A stretch of 64,000 bases of DNA, from NCBI GenBank assembly GCA_023213395.1, contig CM041465.1:131571741-131635740 (forward strand), in the 5' to 3' direction. The notes under the pieces are model-generated. The model was not told the DNA's origin, ran no database searches, and saw only the letters and a program-made list of their open reading frames with translations. Source of the DNA: Cycas panzhihuaensis. Its lineage: Eukaryota; Cycadophyta. Of the stretch, positions 25,118-38,159 are shown in pieces. The stretch's first letter is position 1. Each line of letters opens with the position of its first letter. A program made the translations under genes and the position numbers.

Positions 25118-25129
25118 GCTCTGATATCA

Positions 25130-25356
25130 TGTTGGAAATCAAACCTATAATAAGATAATATTCTCAAACAGAATAGAAACACCTCTAGGATTGAACGGTA
25201 CCCTTAAGGTACCTCAAATTGTATTAACAAAACATCCTTACAATAGATACATCATATGATACACTATGTGTGTATTTATAATACATGACAAGCTAGTGAG
25301 ATTGGGACCCATTTGCATGTGGGACAAAACAAATGTTCATTACTAATATTCCAACA
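25130..25356 (-). repeat. 5' LTR of the gag-only element
   Basis: 227 bp, plus-strand TGTTGGAAATC to ATTCCAACA. On the minus strand the primer site TGATATCAGAGC follows it directly at 25129-25118. Confidence 0.93.
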
Positions 25357-25361
25357 AAATT

Positions 25362-26556
25362 GTGGGTGCTTGTTGAGTCAATTAAGATAATTACTCATTG
25401 TTTCTTAATATACCTAATGATTATTAGGGTTTGAGGAGCTATAATTTTAGCCAAGTAATGGACTGAGATAGTTGTTATATATTTATCATCATCTATTGGT
25501 GATTCTAGAAATTCTAGAATAATTTTATGTGGCTGTTCTTAAATATTTTCTTCCTTATATACCTTATCCTATGTGTCCTTAATGATAAATAATTATTTTT
25601 TAAAACATCGATGGTCCTTTTGCCTTTTTTTGTTATATCTAAAACATAACACTTTTGACCTCTTCTCATCAACTTATTAGGTGGTCATTCATCAAATAGT
25701 TAGTAAGTGTGATACAACTAGGGCACATGATACATGTGAAGGTATTCTCCTGTTTGCATATAGTTGCATGGACTATTAAGATGCTTTATTTTTCGCTTCA
25801 ATATGTCAAGCTAGTCTTATGGATTATGTGATCCCTATAGGATTCAAGAGATGGAGTTCATATTTTACCTCATCTTGGAGGCCACTAATGGATAATTTAA
25901 ACATTTATTCCTCACTAAGGTTCTTAACTCATATACAGAGACATTGGTTTGTAGAGGTATCCTCTAAAATTATATCAACTTTTTAAATCTTTATGAGTTG
26001 ATTGAAATAATCATTATCGTAAATGTTATCATATTATATCTTGAGGTCCTTGACAAAATAATCACAATCATAATTAAGTCCATTAACCTTCTTCTTCACC
26101 TATTGATATCGTTAGTATGGCTTAGATTCCAAGTGTGGAGAGGCTATTGATATCTCTTTAACTTTTAGGAAGGGTAAAATACTACTCTATTTATATCACC
26201 TAAGTTTAAATATTAGTACCATTGAATTTTTTAAGCTCTACTTTTGGAAGGAAGGTCAGCCTCTCTTATTTGTTGTTATAGTGGTCATCATCCATGCCAT
26301 CATTATTATATCCTTATTGATGTGTATCATCAAAATCAAGTTTCTTCTTTTCTTTGTAGTGGTGGTCTTCCTCTTTCACTTGGTTATCCTTATTGGTGAA
26401 AAACCTCTCCAATAGGATAACTATATTAGATACTTGAAATGCTAGAATATTTACTGTATGTTATACATCTTGAATTTTGATATCTATTTCTTCTCTTAAT
26501 GAGACAACTGTATCATTAAGTTTGATGCTCCAATTGGGGTTGACTTTGGGGTCCAT
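25362..26556 (-). pseudogene. Gypsy-M gag and start of protease
   Basis: Minus-strand ATG at 26556 begins MDPKVNPNWSIKLND and runs on as a degraded Gag. At 25390-25362 the frame reads LIDSTSTHN, the aspartic protease active-site motif (family LIDSGSTHNF). The gag-only element is inserted at exactly this point, and the protease resumes at 20643 with FIYWKLVKELN. No zinc knuckle can be read with confidence. Confidence 0.75.
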
Positions 26557-27746
26557 TTTTCTTTCTAACCATAGCTCAATATTATCTTGTGAATATGGCT
26601 TCCTAAGGAGGTTAGGCCATTCGTGGATGTCTTTAGACTATTGTCCCAGTAGTATGAAATCATGAATAAATTTTTTTAAGTAAGGGGGCTTGGTTAATTA
26701 GGCTATAGAAGGAGGAGTTATGGAGGATTTATATAGTTTTGTAGATCTCTTAGTTTGATGTGAGCCCCTAGTAAGGTAATAGTGGTCACTTAAGTTAAGA
26801 ATTAGAAAACTATAGTGAGAAGAGATTTTGTTTAGAATGATAATATATATGTGTATCTAAAATTTGGAGGCAATCTAAGTAATGGTTAAAGAGTTGTGGT
26901 TAAAATATGAAAATTTATAAATTTATAATTTGGTACAAAATTTTATTAGGAGCTATCAATGACAAAATTCTTCAAAATGGGGTTTTACAAAATGCTACAA
27001 ATTTTTAGGTCAATTAGAGCCTTTGAGAGAGAGATATGGCCAAATGAGTTTTTTTTTTATTTTTTATTAATAGACAAATTTACAACTTAGGGCTTGGAGA
27101 AGGAGAAGGAAGCATGGAGACTTAGAATTAATGGTTTGAATGAGGTCAATTTTCCCACTAACTGTGAGAATTAGTAGTACTTAATTTTATAGGCTTATTA
27201 ATAAACCTATTTGCAGGAGTCTGAGAGAAGTAGCTTCATGATATTAATTGCTAATCACTCTACTACAAGACCTTAGCAGCTAAAGGTTTGCCTATTCTAA
27301 AAAATAGATCAAGCTATCTATAAAGGTCTTCCTATATATTCGAGGGTATGTGGAGGGTCAATTCCATATATGAGTTCTATTTGAGGCTTGGGTATTAGGG
27401 TCATATCGATTCCCCCTTACTTCACATGTTGATTTATGGCCATACATGCTTAGCTAAGAATGATAGATTCTTCATGATATTTATAGACCCTTGGCATAAG
27501 GTCTCTACCTAACATAAGATGCCCACTTGTAGTAATAAATAGAACCGCTAGTAATAAAGGGTAGCTACCTAATACAATTATCTCCCATTGAAGAAAATAT
27601 AGGAACAAAAAATAATGGAAAATATAAAATATAAAAAGGTAAAAATGTTTGGATTTTTACTAAAAGAGATTTTTTTTTTTTTTAAATTTCTTCACTTTTT
27701 CTAAATCTCTCCCACTTGCTTCAGGTTTAACTACTCTAATACCACC
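26557..27746 (-). other. Gypsy-M leader and primer-binding site
   Basis: Noncoding, about 1.2 kb. The primer site on the minus strand is TGGTATTAGAGTAG (27744-27731), two bases from the LTR end, an initiator-Met type site. No other feature is seen. Confidence 0.75.
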
Positions 27747-27870
27747 TGGAATGATCTTTATTCCACTAATTACCAAATCTCCCAAGAAAGCTAAATCTCC
27801 ATAAGAAAGTTTGTACAAGTATACGATCTCCTTATATTATTGGGCCACTTTGAGGGGGCAACCTCTTTAA
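27747..27870 (-). repeat. 5' LTR of Gypsy-M, part 1 (split)
   Basis: Matches the left portion of 17001-17366. It is cut after CTCTTTAA at 27870 by the plus-strand Gypsy, and the remainder is at about 33720-33927. Confidence 0.85.
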
Positions 27871-28238
27871 TATAACCTCTCTTTCATTAGCATTAGTAAG
27901 TAAGAACCACCAAAGGGTTAAGTATTGATGTTAAATATTAAGCTTTATGTGCAAGCCACTAAGCTCTCGCATAAGATATAAAGTCATTAAGGCCACCAAT
28001 AGGATTACAAGAAAGAGACCCCCTTGTGTCTATTTAAGGGTCAAAGATCACTTGTAAAGATATTAATTACTAATACCTTTTTGAAGAGGAAAGTACTTTG
28101 ATACTACATTTTGGTATTTATTGTGTTCTTGTGTGATATATTTTATATGATCTATTCTATAATAAGTGCTCAATTATCCTTTTATCTTCTATTTTCATTA
28201 GATTTACAAGGCTACCTTTTTTAAAGATATGCTCTAAG
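27871..28238 (+). repeat. 5' LTR of Gypsy-P
   Basis: About 368 bp. It starts TATAACCTC (TGTAACCCC in the 3' copy) and ends near GCTCTAAG. It is followed by TGGTATTAAGGCC (28239-28251), an initiator-Met type primer site. 28252-29442 is a leader with no coding sequence that I recognise. Confidence 0.82.
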
Positions 28239-29442
28239 TGGTATTAAGGCCTAGTTTGACAACCCTGTAGAAGTGTTCTAAGAGAAAAAGAGGAATTTCT
28301 TTTTTCTAATTGATATTCATAACTCTTCTCTTATAAAAATTTATTTAGTTTTTAGTAATCTCTATTTCAGTTTTGTAATTTTAGTTTTCAAGTATTTCTA
28401 TTGAAATATACTCCCTACCTATATTTTCCTAAGTAGATAACTCTACTTAGTAGTTATCTGATTTAGTTAGAGACCCTATATCAAGGATCTATAAAAATTA
28501 CAAGGATCTACCATTTTATGCTCAGCATATTATGGATTTTCTGCTCTTGCGTGGAGGACTTCAACGAAATTTATTAAACCAAACCTTAAGTAGAACTTGA
28601 CTATAGACTTGTGCCTCCATGTACTCTCACGTATATATGAGGATCCCTATAGGCTTTATCTCTATCTTAACATAGATAACCCTTTATCCATTTATCCTCT
28701 ATGACGTATAGGTTAGTAGATAACACCTAAAAGCTACTCTATTCAAATACCTTTACATAGTTATAGACCTTATGTAGATGATCTTTTTTCTATAGGTAGT
28801 GCTTTGAGATATTAGGGTGAGCTACAATAATGATAGAGAAGTTTATCATAGGGCTTATAGAATCAAACATTCCCTTGTTAGGGTATGGTAGTTTTTCTCT
28901 AATTTATCATTCTCTCTTGAGAAGAAATTGATTCTGTGACATAGTTATTGAACATTTAGTTACTGTAAACATAGACCTAGAAAGTGAAATCCATAACTTT
29001 GTCAATATTTATCAGACTAAAAAATGACCTAAATAATTGAATTCATCATTAAAAAAGAGTCCACATAAAAAATTATTGTTCAAATTTATACATCTTATTT
29101 TGATTAGTACATCACACTAATCATTTTGCACTAGGCTAGTTTCTATAGTTAGTTTTTGGGTATAGTGGTATCTGGGTTACCAGTGGTCTCCATAGCTAAA
29201 ATTTCACCCTTAAAACTCACCTACCATATTTCGATAAGCTCTTCATGTTTTTTCAAGTGGACTAGGTACTATAAACACCCCATATACCCTCTCTTTCCCT
29301 TTCTCCCTTCTTTACCCTATTTATCTTTTATAACAGCTCCTTATTTCTTAAATCCCATTTTCTCTTACTCTTTACTATTTCATATATTTCTCCTTTTTTT
29401 TTTTAATCATTCCTATTCCTTTAAGCCTATTTTATATTTTTT

Positions 29443-30340
29443 ATAGCACCTATAGAAGTAGGAAAGATTATTATTGAACTAGAGTAAGAGTTGGAGACTT
29501 TTTGACAATAGATAAAAGTAGAATTGGCTAACCTTCCCTCAAAGGCTAATTTAGGCAACCTTCCCACAAAAGCAGATATTACCAACAATGTCACTTAAAT
29601 GATATAATATAATTCCCATAGCATAGGAGCATCTAACATGATAGGCAACACTCCTTGTTTTCAAGGAAATAATGCATCCCAAGGAGGTCACCCACCATGG
29701 TAGCTACCTTTCCACCCCAAGATTAACATCCCTACTTTTGATCTAGATCTTAATAAAGAGAGCACTTATAGTTAGATCTGTAAGTTAGAATCCTACTTCA
29801 TGCTTAACCCAATTCCTGAAGAAGATTAGATCTTATATGACTCCATCTATATAGATAGAAGAGCCCATCATTCATTTAATTAGTAGAAATGAGAATACCT
29901 CTCAAATCAAATCTAGTCACACTTCACAAGTTATTTTTTTGAATAGTATAAAGACACATGGAGACAGTCATTCTTCAATCAACTCACATATATTAAACAA
30001 ATAACAATAGGGGAGGCTTTCACTAATAAATTCCAATCCTTATATAATCACTCTCTATAAAGTCAAAGCTTGGATAAACATACCATGATTAATATTTATG
30101 TGGTTAGACTCTAGGATCATATCTAGATGTGACTTAAGATAATGGCTGTAAACTCTCTCAAAGAAGATTTAAAATAGGCCCAAGTAGTAGAGGCTGAATT
30201 TGTAGCTAACCTACTCCTAACCACTCAAAGGGATAACCCCTAGTTTTCATGGCCCTGACTGACAGGCTTTTAGTGACCATGACCTCAATTTAAAGATGTA
30301 ATTTTTCTAGAGTTCAACTTTTGATGTCCTAGACTACGAC
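29443..30340 (+). pseudogene. Gypsy-P gag
   Basis: Plus-strand translation shows a Retrotrans_gag-type protein with stops: an N-terminal region rich in Leu/Glu, then HPKINIPTFDLD (family PKIxxPxFDGxDP), CKLESYF, YKDTWRQSFFNQL and EAFTNKFQSLYNH. These are the usual landmarks of a Gypsy capsid domain. About ten stops are present. Confidence 0.7.
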
Positions 30341-30679
30341 TGGATGATCTAACTCACTTAATAATAAATTGGTAAGTAGAAGACTCCTCTACTAAATACA
30401 TTCAAATCTCTTAAGTAGAAGTATAATGTCGACTAAAGGCTAGCCTATGTATATAATGTATAGAAAAGTGGACTCCCATGCATAGTCACATTTGTAAGGC
30501 ATAATGCATGGTCTTTTCTATTAACCCCTCCTTATCTCCATAAGGTTTCTTATATTCTGATTTTAAATATGAGGTTAGTGATGAAATCCAAGAAGACACC
30601 ACCCTAGACCCTAATCTCAAAGTTTTCCTATTAGTTATTGCCTCCACCTCTTGCCTCAAACCTCTACGAGTTAAGTTCA

Positions 30680-31010
30680 TTCTTTACTAGACTACAATAT
30701 TAATTCTGATTGATGGTGGTACATCACTAAACTTTATTAATATCTCTTTAGCCTAATAATTTAATCTTTATATAGTCTTAAAGACTAGCTTTACTTGCTC
30801 CCTATTAGGGTATTAGAAGCTACATTATACTGGTGTTATTAAAAACCTCTAGATCTAAATTGACACTTACCTCTTAGTCTCAGACTTATACACATTATCT
30901 ATAGGAGGGTTTGATACTATATTAGGGATCTAATGGCTATAAACCTTAGGGGCTTATAGTAAAAACAACTCACCCACAAATCCATTTATCTTATTTAAAG
31001 ACCAAATGGA
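30680..31010 (+). pseudogene. Gypsy-P aspartic protease
   Basis: Contains ILIDGGTSLNFI (about 30703-30738), the active-site motif LIDSGSTHNFI with Ser replaced by Gly after the catalytic Asp. Later come GGFDTILGI and a stop where the family has VILGMxWL (about 30904-30940). Confidence 0.72.
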
Positions 31011-31940
31011 GCTCCTAAACAACTACTATCTTTTAAGCTCTTATGAATAAGATCTTTGGCTCTTATCTTTGAACATTTATCATTGTCTTCTTTGATGATA
31101 TTGTTATTCATAGTTCTTGCTTGGACCATAATATTTGTCACTTAAGACTTGTTTTGTAAATATTATATTAACACTAATTATATACAAATATTTCTAAATG
31201 CAAGTTTAGGAAAATAGAACTATAATACTTGGGGTATATTATACTTCAAAAGGGATATGAGTGGACCCTAATAAAATATCTATTATTATTATTGGGCTGA
31301 TAGCAACCAACCTCACCCAACTATATGCATTCCTTGGTCTCACTAGGTTTTGTCATTAGTTTGTATGAAACTACACTCCCTCATAACTCTCCTAATATAT
31401 CTACTCTGTAAAGATGGATTTGTATAGTCTTTGGAGTTCAATGCTATCTTTTGTAATCTCAAAGTAGTAATGACCTCTACTTCAATCCTCATCACTTCTG
31501 ATTTCACCCAACCTTTCCAACTTGAATGTGACACCTCCAAATTTAGCTTGGATGCAGTCCTTATGTAAGACTCTTAGCCTATTATATTCAAGAGTAAAAA
31601 ATTAAAATATAATGAGCTTCATACTTATATATATCATAAGGAAATGAGATCTATTCTACATTCCATTGATAAATGGCAATAATATCTCCTAAGCTCTAAA
31701 TTTACTATTCTCATAGATTGTTATAACCTCTATTATCTATTGGATCAACTAATTCTATATAAAGAATAGTCTAAATAGGTTGACTATTTATAGGTCTTTG
31801 ACTTTGTAATATCTTATAAGAAAGGTAAAGACGACATGGTCACAAATACCCTTTAATGCTTGCACCTTGATTTTAGTACCCCTAACCTAGGTCTTTATGC
31901 CATATTAAATCCCCATCCCAATTAGCTTGATAAACTACAT
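31011..31940 (+). pseudogene. Gypsy-P RT remnant and RNase H region
   Basis: The protease is followed almost directly by ALMNKIFGSYL and FIIVFFDDI (catalytic DD at about 31094-31099), the palm of RT. The fingers and first half of RT (normally some 150 residues) are missing, so an internal deletion lies near 31020. The RNase H that should follow is too degraded to place its catalytic residues. Confidence 0.65.
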
Positions 31941-33360
31941 GTTGAAAACTAGACCCAGCTTGACCACTCTCATTGAAGTAAAAACGTTCTCACCCATAAA
32001 GACTAGTTGACCCATAACAACCATCTACTATTTAGAAATCACATCTTTGTGCATCCATCCTCCTTATTCATCTCTTAAATCTTAATAAAATATCACTTTA
32101 CTCCCTTAGAGGGCCACTCAATGTATGATAAAATATATTAATATATTTAAATATATTTCTTTTGGTCCTATATAAATCTTACCATCCTTACCTTTATATC
32201 AAAGTATGACACATGTTAGTGGAATGAGGTAGATATTAAAGTCTTTTTATGACTGCTCCAACCATTACATATTCCATAAGGTAAATGGAAAGACATTACC
32301 GTGGATTTTATTATTAGCTTACCTACATCTACTAAGTTTGACTCTATTTGGGTGGTCATTGATAGATTAACTAAGGATTCATATTTCCTTCTAGTCCACA
32401 CCTCATATACATCTTTCTTCCTTATTTACTTATATGCCTAATTCATCTTTCGTCTTTATAGATTCTCCTCAACTATAATTTACGACTAAGATCCTAAGTT
32501 CATTAGTTACTTTTAGCAAGAACTCTTTAAGGCTATAGGAACATCATTCAACATAAGTTCTTCTTACCACCTTCAAATGGATGGTTAATCTAAGGTCTTA
32601 AGAAAAACTTTAAAAATGTACCTATGTTGTTTTATCTCAAAACACCAAGCTAAGTAGACTTCCTAGATTTCCTTAACAAAATATTGGTATAACTTATCTC
32701 ACCACTCAACCATTAGTATGTTCATATTTTTGGAACTCTATAGGTATCATACCCTTTCTATCATACCTTGGCCACTAATTTTTGAACTGCCTTAGTCTAA
32801 CAAAAGCTACAAGAAATGGACTAAATCCTCTATACCCTTTGATAAAACCTAACTATTGCATGAAATTGTATGAAGTAACTCATTAATCACCACCAATCTA
32901 ATCAATTATTTAATATTAGAGATCTCATGTTCCTTTACCTCCAACTATACAAACAATAATCCCTCAAGTATTATCAAGGTCACAAACTAAGCCTACATTA
33001 TTACGGTCCTTATTAAGCCCTTTAGAAAATTAGTGAAGTCACATATACCCTTAAACTTCCCCCTGACTCTAATATCCATAATATCTTTTACATTTCTTCT
33101 CTAAAAAAAAAAACCTGGGTAAGAAAGTTACATTCTAGACCACCTTACCCATTTTCACTAATGAGAAAACCCTTATAATCCTACTAGATCAAATCATCAC
33201 CAGTCATCAATACTATCTTCAAAATCATACTATTTCTAAACATCTAGTATAGTAGGTCAATTTTGATAGAGATGAAGCAACTTAGGAATATGATGAGTTC
33301 ATCCAGCAATATCCTCATATCTAATACTATGAGGGCTCAACGTCTAAGAGGGAGGGACCT
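31941..33360 (+). pseudogene. Gypsy-P integrase with chromodomain-like tail
   Basis: GKWKDITVDFIISLPTSTKF, WVVIDRLTKDSYF and a degraded SDRDPKF (about 32255-32500) give the first two catalytic Asp positions. SSYHLQMDG (about 32560-32590) leads to the Glu region, which is decayed. At about 33220-33350 the tail reads WVNFDRDEAT then EYDEFIQQYPH and EGSTSKREGP, the layout of the chromodomain-type C-terminus of chromoviruses. A purine-rich tract, AAGAGGGAGGGACC (33346-33359), precedes the LTR. Confidence 0.75.
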
Positions 33361-33364
33361 ATAA

Positions 33365-33719
33365 TGTAACCCCACTTTCATAAGCATTAATAAGCAGAAA
33401 CCACCAAAGGGTTAAGTATTAATGTTAACTATTAAGCTTTGTATGTGGGTTGCTAAGCCGTCCAATAAGATGCAAGACCATTAAGACTACCAATAGGATT
33501 GCAAGATAGAGACCCCCTTGTGTCTATTTAAGGGTTGAAGATTACTTGTAAAGACATTGATTACTAATACCTTTTTAAAGAGAAAAGTAGTCTAGTATTC
33601 CATTTTAGTGTTTATTATATTTTTATATGATCTATTCTATAATAAGTGCTCAATTATCTTTTTGTCTTTCGTTTGTATTAGATTTGTAAGGCTGTTTTTC
33701 TAGAAGATATTCTCCAACC
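33365..33719 (+). repeat. 3' LTR of Gypsy-P
   Basis: Begins TGTAACCCC and is colinear with 27871-28238, sharing for example the GACCCCCTTGTGTCTATTTA block. The right end near CTCCAAC is uncertain by one or two bases. Confidence 0.82.
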
Positions 33720-33927
33720 TTCTAATACACAATATCTTAATGCTTAAAAGCATCTCCTACAAGAGTGGAGTGTACATAGATTTAAGGCTACTAAGGCTAT
33801 TCCTCCTTCTTATACTAATATATGTGGGATAAATACAATAAGAGGCTAGTGAAGTGGAAGAAGAAGATACATTGAAGAGAAAAGAGGAAGAAAGTAGATA
33901 TATTAAAAAGGAGTCAAGTATATAACA
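33720..33927 (-). repeat. 5' LTR of Gypsy-M, part 2
   Basis: Continues the LTR from 27870 and matches 17115-17366. It ends GTATATAACA at 33927, which on the minus strand is the LTR start TGTTATATAC. Confidence 0.85.
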
Positions 33928-34193
33928 AGATGAGCTCTAAACTCTACCTTCTCTTATAGTTTTTCCTACACTAAAATTTTCACATATAAATTGGTTATCT
34001 CTCTTATGGTGCATGCTTGATCTATTATTTACTTTATGGTTTATATTTATTCATTTATATGTATATATTCTTCATTGAGATAATTTATTTATTATACATG
34101 CTCATTATATTTGTGTTATATTATACTCAATACATCACAACATGATAATTCTGAATTCCAATTTGGTATCAAAGTAAATTTATATTTCTAACA
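33928..34193 (+). repeat. LTR of family A, right part
   Basis: Completes the LTR that begins at 16661. It ends TTTCTAACA and is followed by the primer site TGGTATTAAAGCCATGG (34194-34210), so this LTR is shared between elements A1 and A2. Confidence 0.88.
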
Positions 34194-37100
34194 TGGTATT
34201 AAAGCCATGGTGAATTGAAAGTTAACCATGATGTGAGAGATCTTATGCAATAGGGAGAAAATAAATGAGAGCTACTTTGATGAGGTAGTATGTTAGTTAT
34301 AGAGCAGTGAATATGCCAATGATAGAGTCAATAATAATCTAGCATAGGAGCTAATTATGAGGTATAATTAATGAGCCAAAAAATTTAAATATACTAATTA
34401 TATCAATGGCATGTAACCATGATACAAGATCAAGAAGAAGTTGATGAAGATAAATGAGATTAAGTCACATATAGATGAGATGAAGCCACACAAAGCCACA
34501 TGATAAGATGGGAATACTGACAGTATGCTAATATTTTAATTTATATGGATAATTATATTTAGCATATTGGTACAATATTTATGAACATGTAGTTATATTT
34601 AAAGTTCATCCATAAAAGATTACTTAAGTAGGATTAACCACCCTATGAAAGTAATATATTAGTAAAGATATTTTAGTTCATAGTGAAGGTTTTTGCAAGT
34701 GTCTTGGTATTAAAGCTAAGAATTTATTGTCACAAATGAAACATTTTGGAGGCTTTTACAAGCATCTCATAACAGAGATTTGATACTAGAATGAAGCCAA
34801 TATTTATCAGTGAAATGCTAAATAGGCAACATGCATGTACAATATTGTGAGCGACAAATCAAGACTAGGTATGAGGCAGTATATAACAATAAATGAAAAA
34901 AGGTATATGGAACATGTTGAATTAGTTTAGTATAAGGATATGTGATATATCAATAAAAATCATATTTATGGCATGAGATATTTATGACAAAATAAAGGGT
35001 TAGATCAATTTCTATTTATAATAAAAATAACTAGGGTTTAAGTAAGAAATCACCTATGATATTAAAGGCATCTTTTAAGAATTTATTGTTAGATGACTAT
35101 GGGATAAAAGTTATAGACTACCTATTGTTTAACCAACTACAATCGTACTATTATTATTGAGTTCTCATTATCCTAAAAGATGGCCAATAATTAGTGACCA
35201 ATTATCAAGAGATAACATATGTGAATATGCCATGGTTACCATGAACTTACCAATCCTGCATAAAGAATTATACATCGAAGAAGAAGATGAAACATAGATC
35301 ACATCCCTATGCCTTATAATCATTGGTCTGTAAAGAGGAAGCTAGAGAATAAGCTATGAAGAAGATCCACATGCAAACTAAATTATTAAGAGTTGAAAAC
35401 TTGTAGCCATAGAAAAAAGAGGAGAGTATAGAGAAAAGAATACTATAAGAGAAGTGCCATTATTTATGCTAAACTCACAGATAGAAAAATGGAGTAGTTG
35501 AGAGACCTTCCACTACTAGAAAAATATATTACATATAAAGAATGCCTAGCCTAAAGAGTTTCACTATTTTATACATATGGAAGCTGCTACAAATGAAGAT
35601 CAAAGCTACCCCACGGATGTAAAGGCCTTTACTCACAAAGGCATTCAAGACAAAGTAGACACATAAAGAAACATGAAGACACTTGCTCTACCAAGCTAGT
35701 TGATGCTCACATAGAGAAAAATATAGCCCTATGAATGAAGCAAATGTCACACACTCGTAAGAAGAGAAACATAGATCTTGTTCTAGGGACAGCCACATAG
35801 ATTTTACTACCCTATAAAAATCAATTATAAAAATAATATAGAAATCAAGAATTTTTATGCATAAGAATTTTGATTTGGATTGAAAAATTGCATTTGATTT
35901 TAAAATTTTAACTTGATTGGATATTTTTAAGATTTGCTAGCCCCCTTAACTATCAATAAGGGGTCACATAGAGGAATGATGTGACTAAGGGCTAATCCAT
36001 TAAGGGGTAAACTTCAAATATGACTGAACTAAATTATAATATTTTTATAAAATTAAAATTTATAAGTTCAATTAAATTTTATTTGAAATCTATAACCAAT
36101 TTCTAAAGGATCTCATACCTTTTTGAGATATACTAGCACTCTTTTGACCACAACTTTTCACTAGAGTATTAGAATCAAGTCTCATCAGTTGTATTGGAAA
36201 GAGAATTTTGAGATGATTAAAATGAATGGTTGTATAAGATATTTTAGAAATTATATGACAAAAAAAAAAGGTAAAGTTGATTAAAGGGCTCTTAATCTCA
36301 TAAAAGTTATATTTTATGAACTTCTTCAAAAAAAATTATATATTATGTTGTTTCTAAAGGCTCCCAATATGATGATGAAGTTAATTTTAAAAGATGAAGA
36401 TAGAAAAAGGAAGATTAATATAAAATAAAATATAAAAAGGCTCAATTATGATATTTTAAGGCTTAAAACATATGAAAAACATATGAACTAATATATATTT
36501 TATGAAATATTAATATAAAAATTTATTAAATATTAGATATAAAAATCTCCCTTGGAATTAAAAACACTTAGTTTAGTGTAAGTGTACAATACTAAATAAA
36601 TAATAGATCATTAGATTTATTTAAATAACTATTTGAATAAATGTCATATAACACTTCTTTGATGATAATGACACCACTTAATCTTAATAATGGACCCAAT
36701 TTATTTGATATTAAAGAGATAAGGATGATTGAGAATATTACTTAGTTATGGGATAAGGAAAGAAGTCTCATATATTATTTAATTGGCATACCTAACTAAT
36801 ATTCAGATGTTGAGGTTATCCAACTAGAAGATGATGTTTATTTATATTTGCTAATGAAAATTTTGACTAGCCAAGTATGACTAGAGGCATGAAAATATAT
36901 ATTTATATTATCTTATTACATCTAACTTATCTTAGCTAAATAGATTGACTTATTCTTAGAGTTACTATATTTTTTATAATTGATATGATGATGTTCTTAG
37001 ATGATTGACAAAAGAAAGCTACAAAAGTATGTAAGTGAGAAAGCACATAAAGAAATCTTGTACACAAAAGGTAAGTAAAGGTTTCACAAGCTGCTCTTGC

Positions 37101-37713
37101 ATAACACACTATATTTTGTTGTTCTAACTCATATATAAGAGACAAGATTATGTTAATTTTATGACAAGCATTTTGAAAGCTAATGAATCATATATTTAAA
37201 ATAATTACCTATAGAACTAGTGACCATAAAGGTTGGTTACCCATATATTTTGGTAGATGATTAATATTTTATATGAACCAAATAATTAATTTGTTTATTA
37301 AGATTGTTAATAACTAGTTAAAAAATGTTTCATAGTAGTATTATAGCTCAAGATATGAAGATGTTCACAAAAACACTTCATATATTGGTTGATGTTGATG
37401 TTGATGGATGATGATGATTGGATTATTTATAGATTAGATGTTTATAGTTAGTCACTGAGATACACAAATGATTACATATCGTTTTATACATAGGGATATA
37501 TGTTAATGCTTATAGGAGATAAATATAATAGATGACATATTTATAGATGATGGATGGTACAATGATTATAGGTTACAAGTGATGATATATGATATAATTA
37601 TTGCTTGATATAAATATATATTATTATACAAGTTATATGATCCAATAAACATGAAGACATAATATAATGAAGATAATGATGAAGATTCAAAGACATTAAA
37701 TATTAAGGAGGAA
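34194..37713 (+). mobile_element. Element A2 internal region
   Basis: 3.5 kb from primer site to polypurine tract (ATTAAGGAGGAA, 37702-37713), uninterrupted and therefore the best reference for the family. It has no recognisable retrotransposon domain. It keeps the pre-insertion sequence of the Copia-1 target at about 34588. The right 1.4 kb (36282-37713) is present again at 55839-57281. Confidence 0.8.
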
Positions 37714-38096
37714 TATTAGAATATTTAAATTAATCACATATGTAATATTTAATATCAATGATGTGGACATATATATAATCCCACCAATCAGATATATTAA
37801 GATATGTGATATACATATATATATCTATATTAACATTCTATTGGAAGATGTAACAATTCAAGAGAAATTATATACTACTCATGAGATGAATATTGATATA
37901 AATATGTACATACACCACTTGAGAACTTGGAAAAGGTCTAAGACATAGAGATATATTCATTATGATTTTAAGAGGATCTCCAAACTCCACCTTCTCTTGT
38001 GGTTTTTCTTACATTAGATTTTTCATATATAAATAGGTTATCTCTTTTATGGTACATTATTGATCTATTATTTACTTTATTATTTATATTTATTCA

Positions 38097-38159
<63 letters not shown>

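Larger units (their letters stand above)
20644..25356 (-). mobile_element. Gag-only Copia-type element (TR-GAG-like), minus strand
   Basis: 4713 bp with 227-bp LTRs (20644-20870 and 25130-25356) and a perfect 5-bp target duplication, AAATT (20639-20643 and 25357-25361). The primer site (25129-25118, TGATATCAGAGC) and polypurine tract (20881-20871, TTAAAGGGGCA) set the minus orientation. The only retrotransposon domain seen is a Copia Gag close to the 3' end; there is no protease, RT or integrase. The leader between primer site and gag is about 3.2 kb. It is inserted in the protease active-site region of Gypsy-M. Small plant elements with LTRs and only a gag have been named TR-GAGs; this is a Copia-type example by its Gag and primer site. 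Confidence 0.9.
27871..33719 (+). mobile_element. Ty3/Gypsy chromovirus-like retrotransposon, plus strand (Gypsy-P)
   Basis: LTRs at 27871-28238 and 33365-about 33719 flank gag, protease, an RT remnant, integrase and a chromodomain-like tail. The target duplication is probably TTTAA (27866-27870) and TCTAA (33721-33725), with one mismatch and an uncertain right LTR end. It lies inside the right LTR of Gypsy-M. Coding regions are heavily stop-ridden and most of the RT is missing. Confidence 0.85.
17001..33927 (-). mobile_element. Ty3/Gypsy retrotransposon, minus strand, host of two nested insertions (Gypsy-M)
   Basis: LTRs lie at 17001-17366 and at 27747-27870 plus about 33720-33927. The primer site and gag are near the right LTR and the polypurine tract adjoins the left LTR, which gives the minus orientation. 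Removing the nested elements and their target duplicates leaves about 6.3 kb, normal for a Gypsy element. It sits in a family A LTR with a 5-bp target duplication, AGAGG/AGATG. All its coding domains carry stops. Confidence 0.9.

Noticed and set aside
38099-38159. The regular (TC)n(TA)n array, considered as part of a CRISPR-like or satellite array.
   Set aside because: It is a simple microsatellite within an LTR; there are no spacer-repeat units, and the setting is a plant genome.
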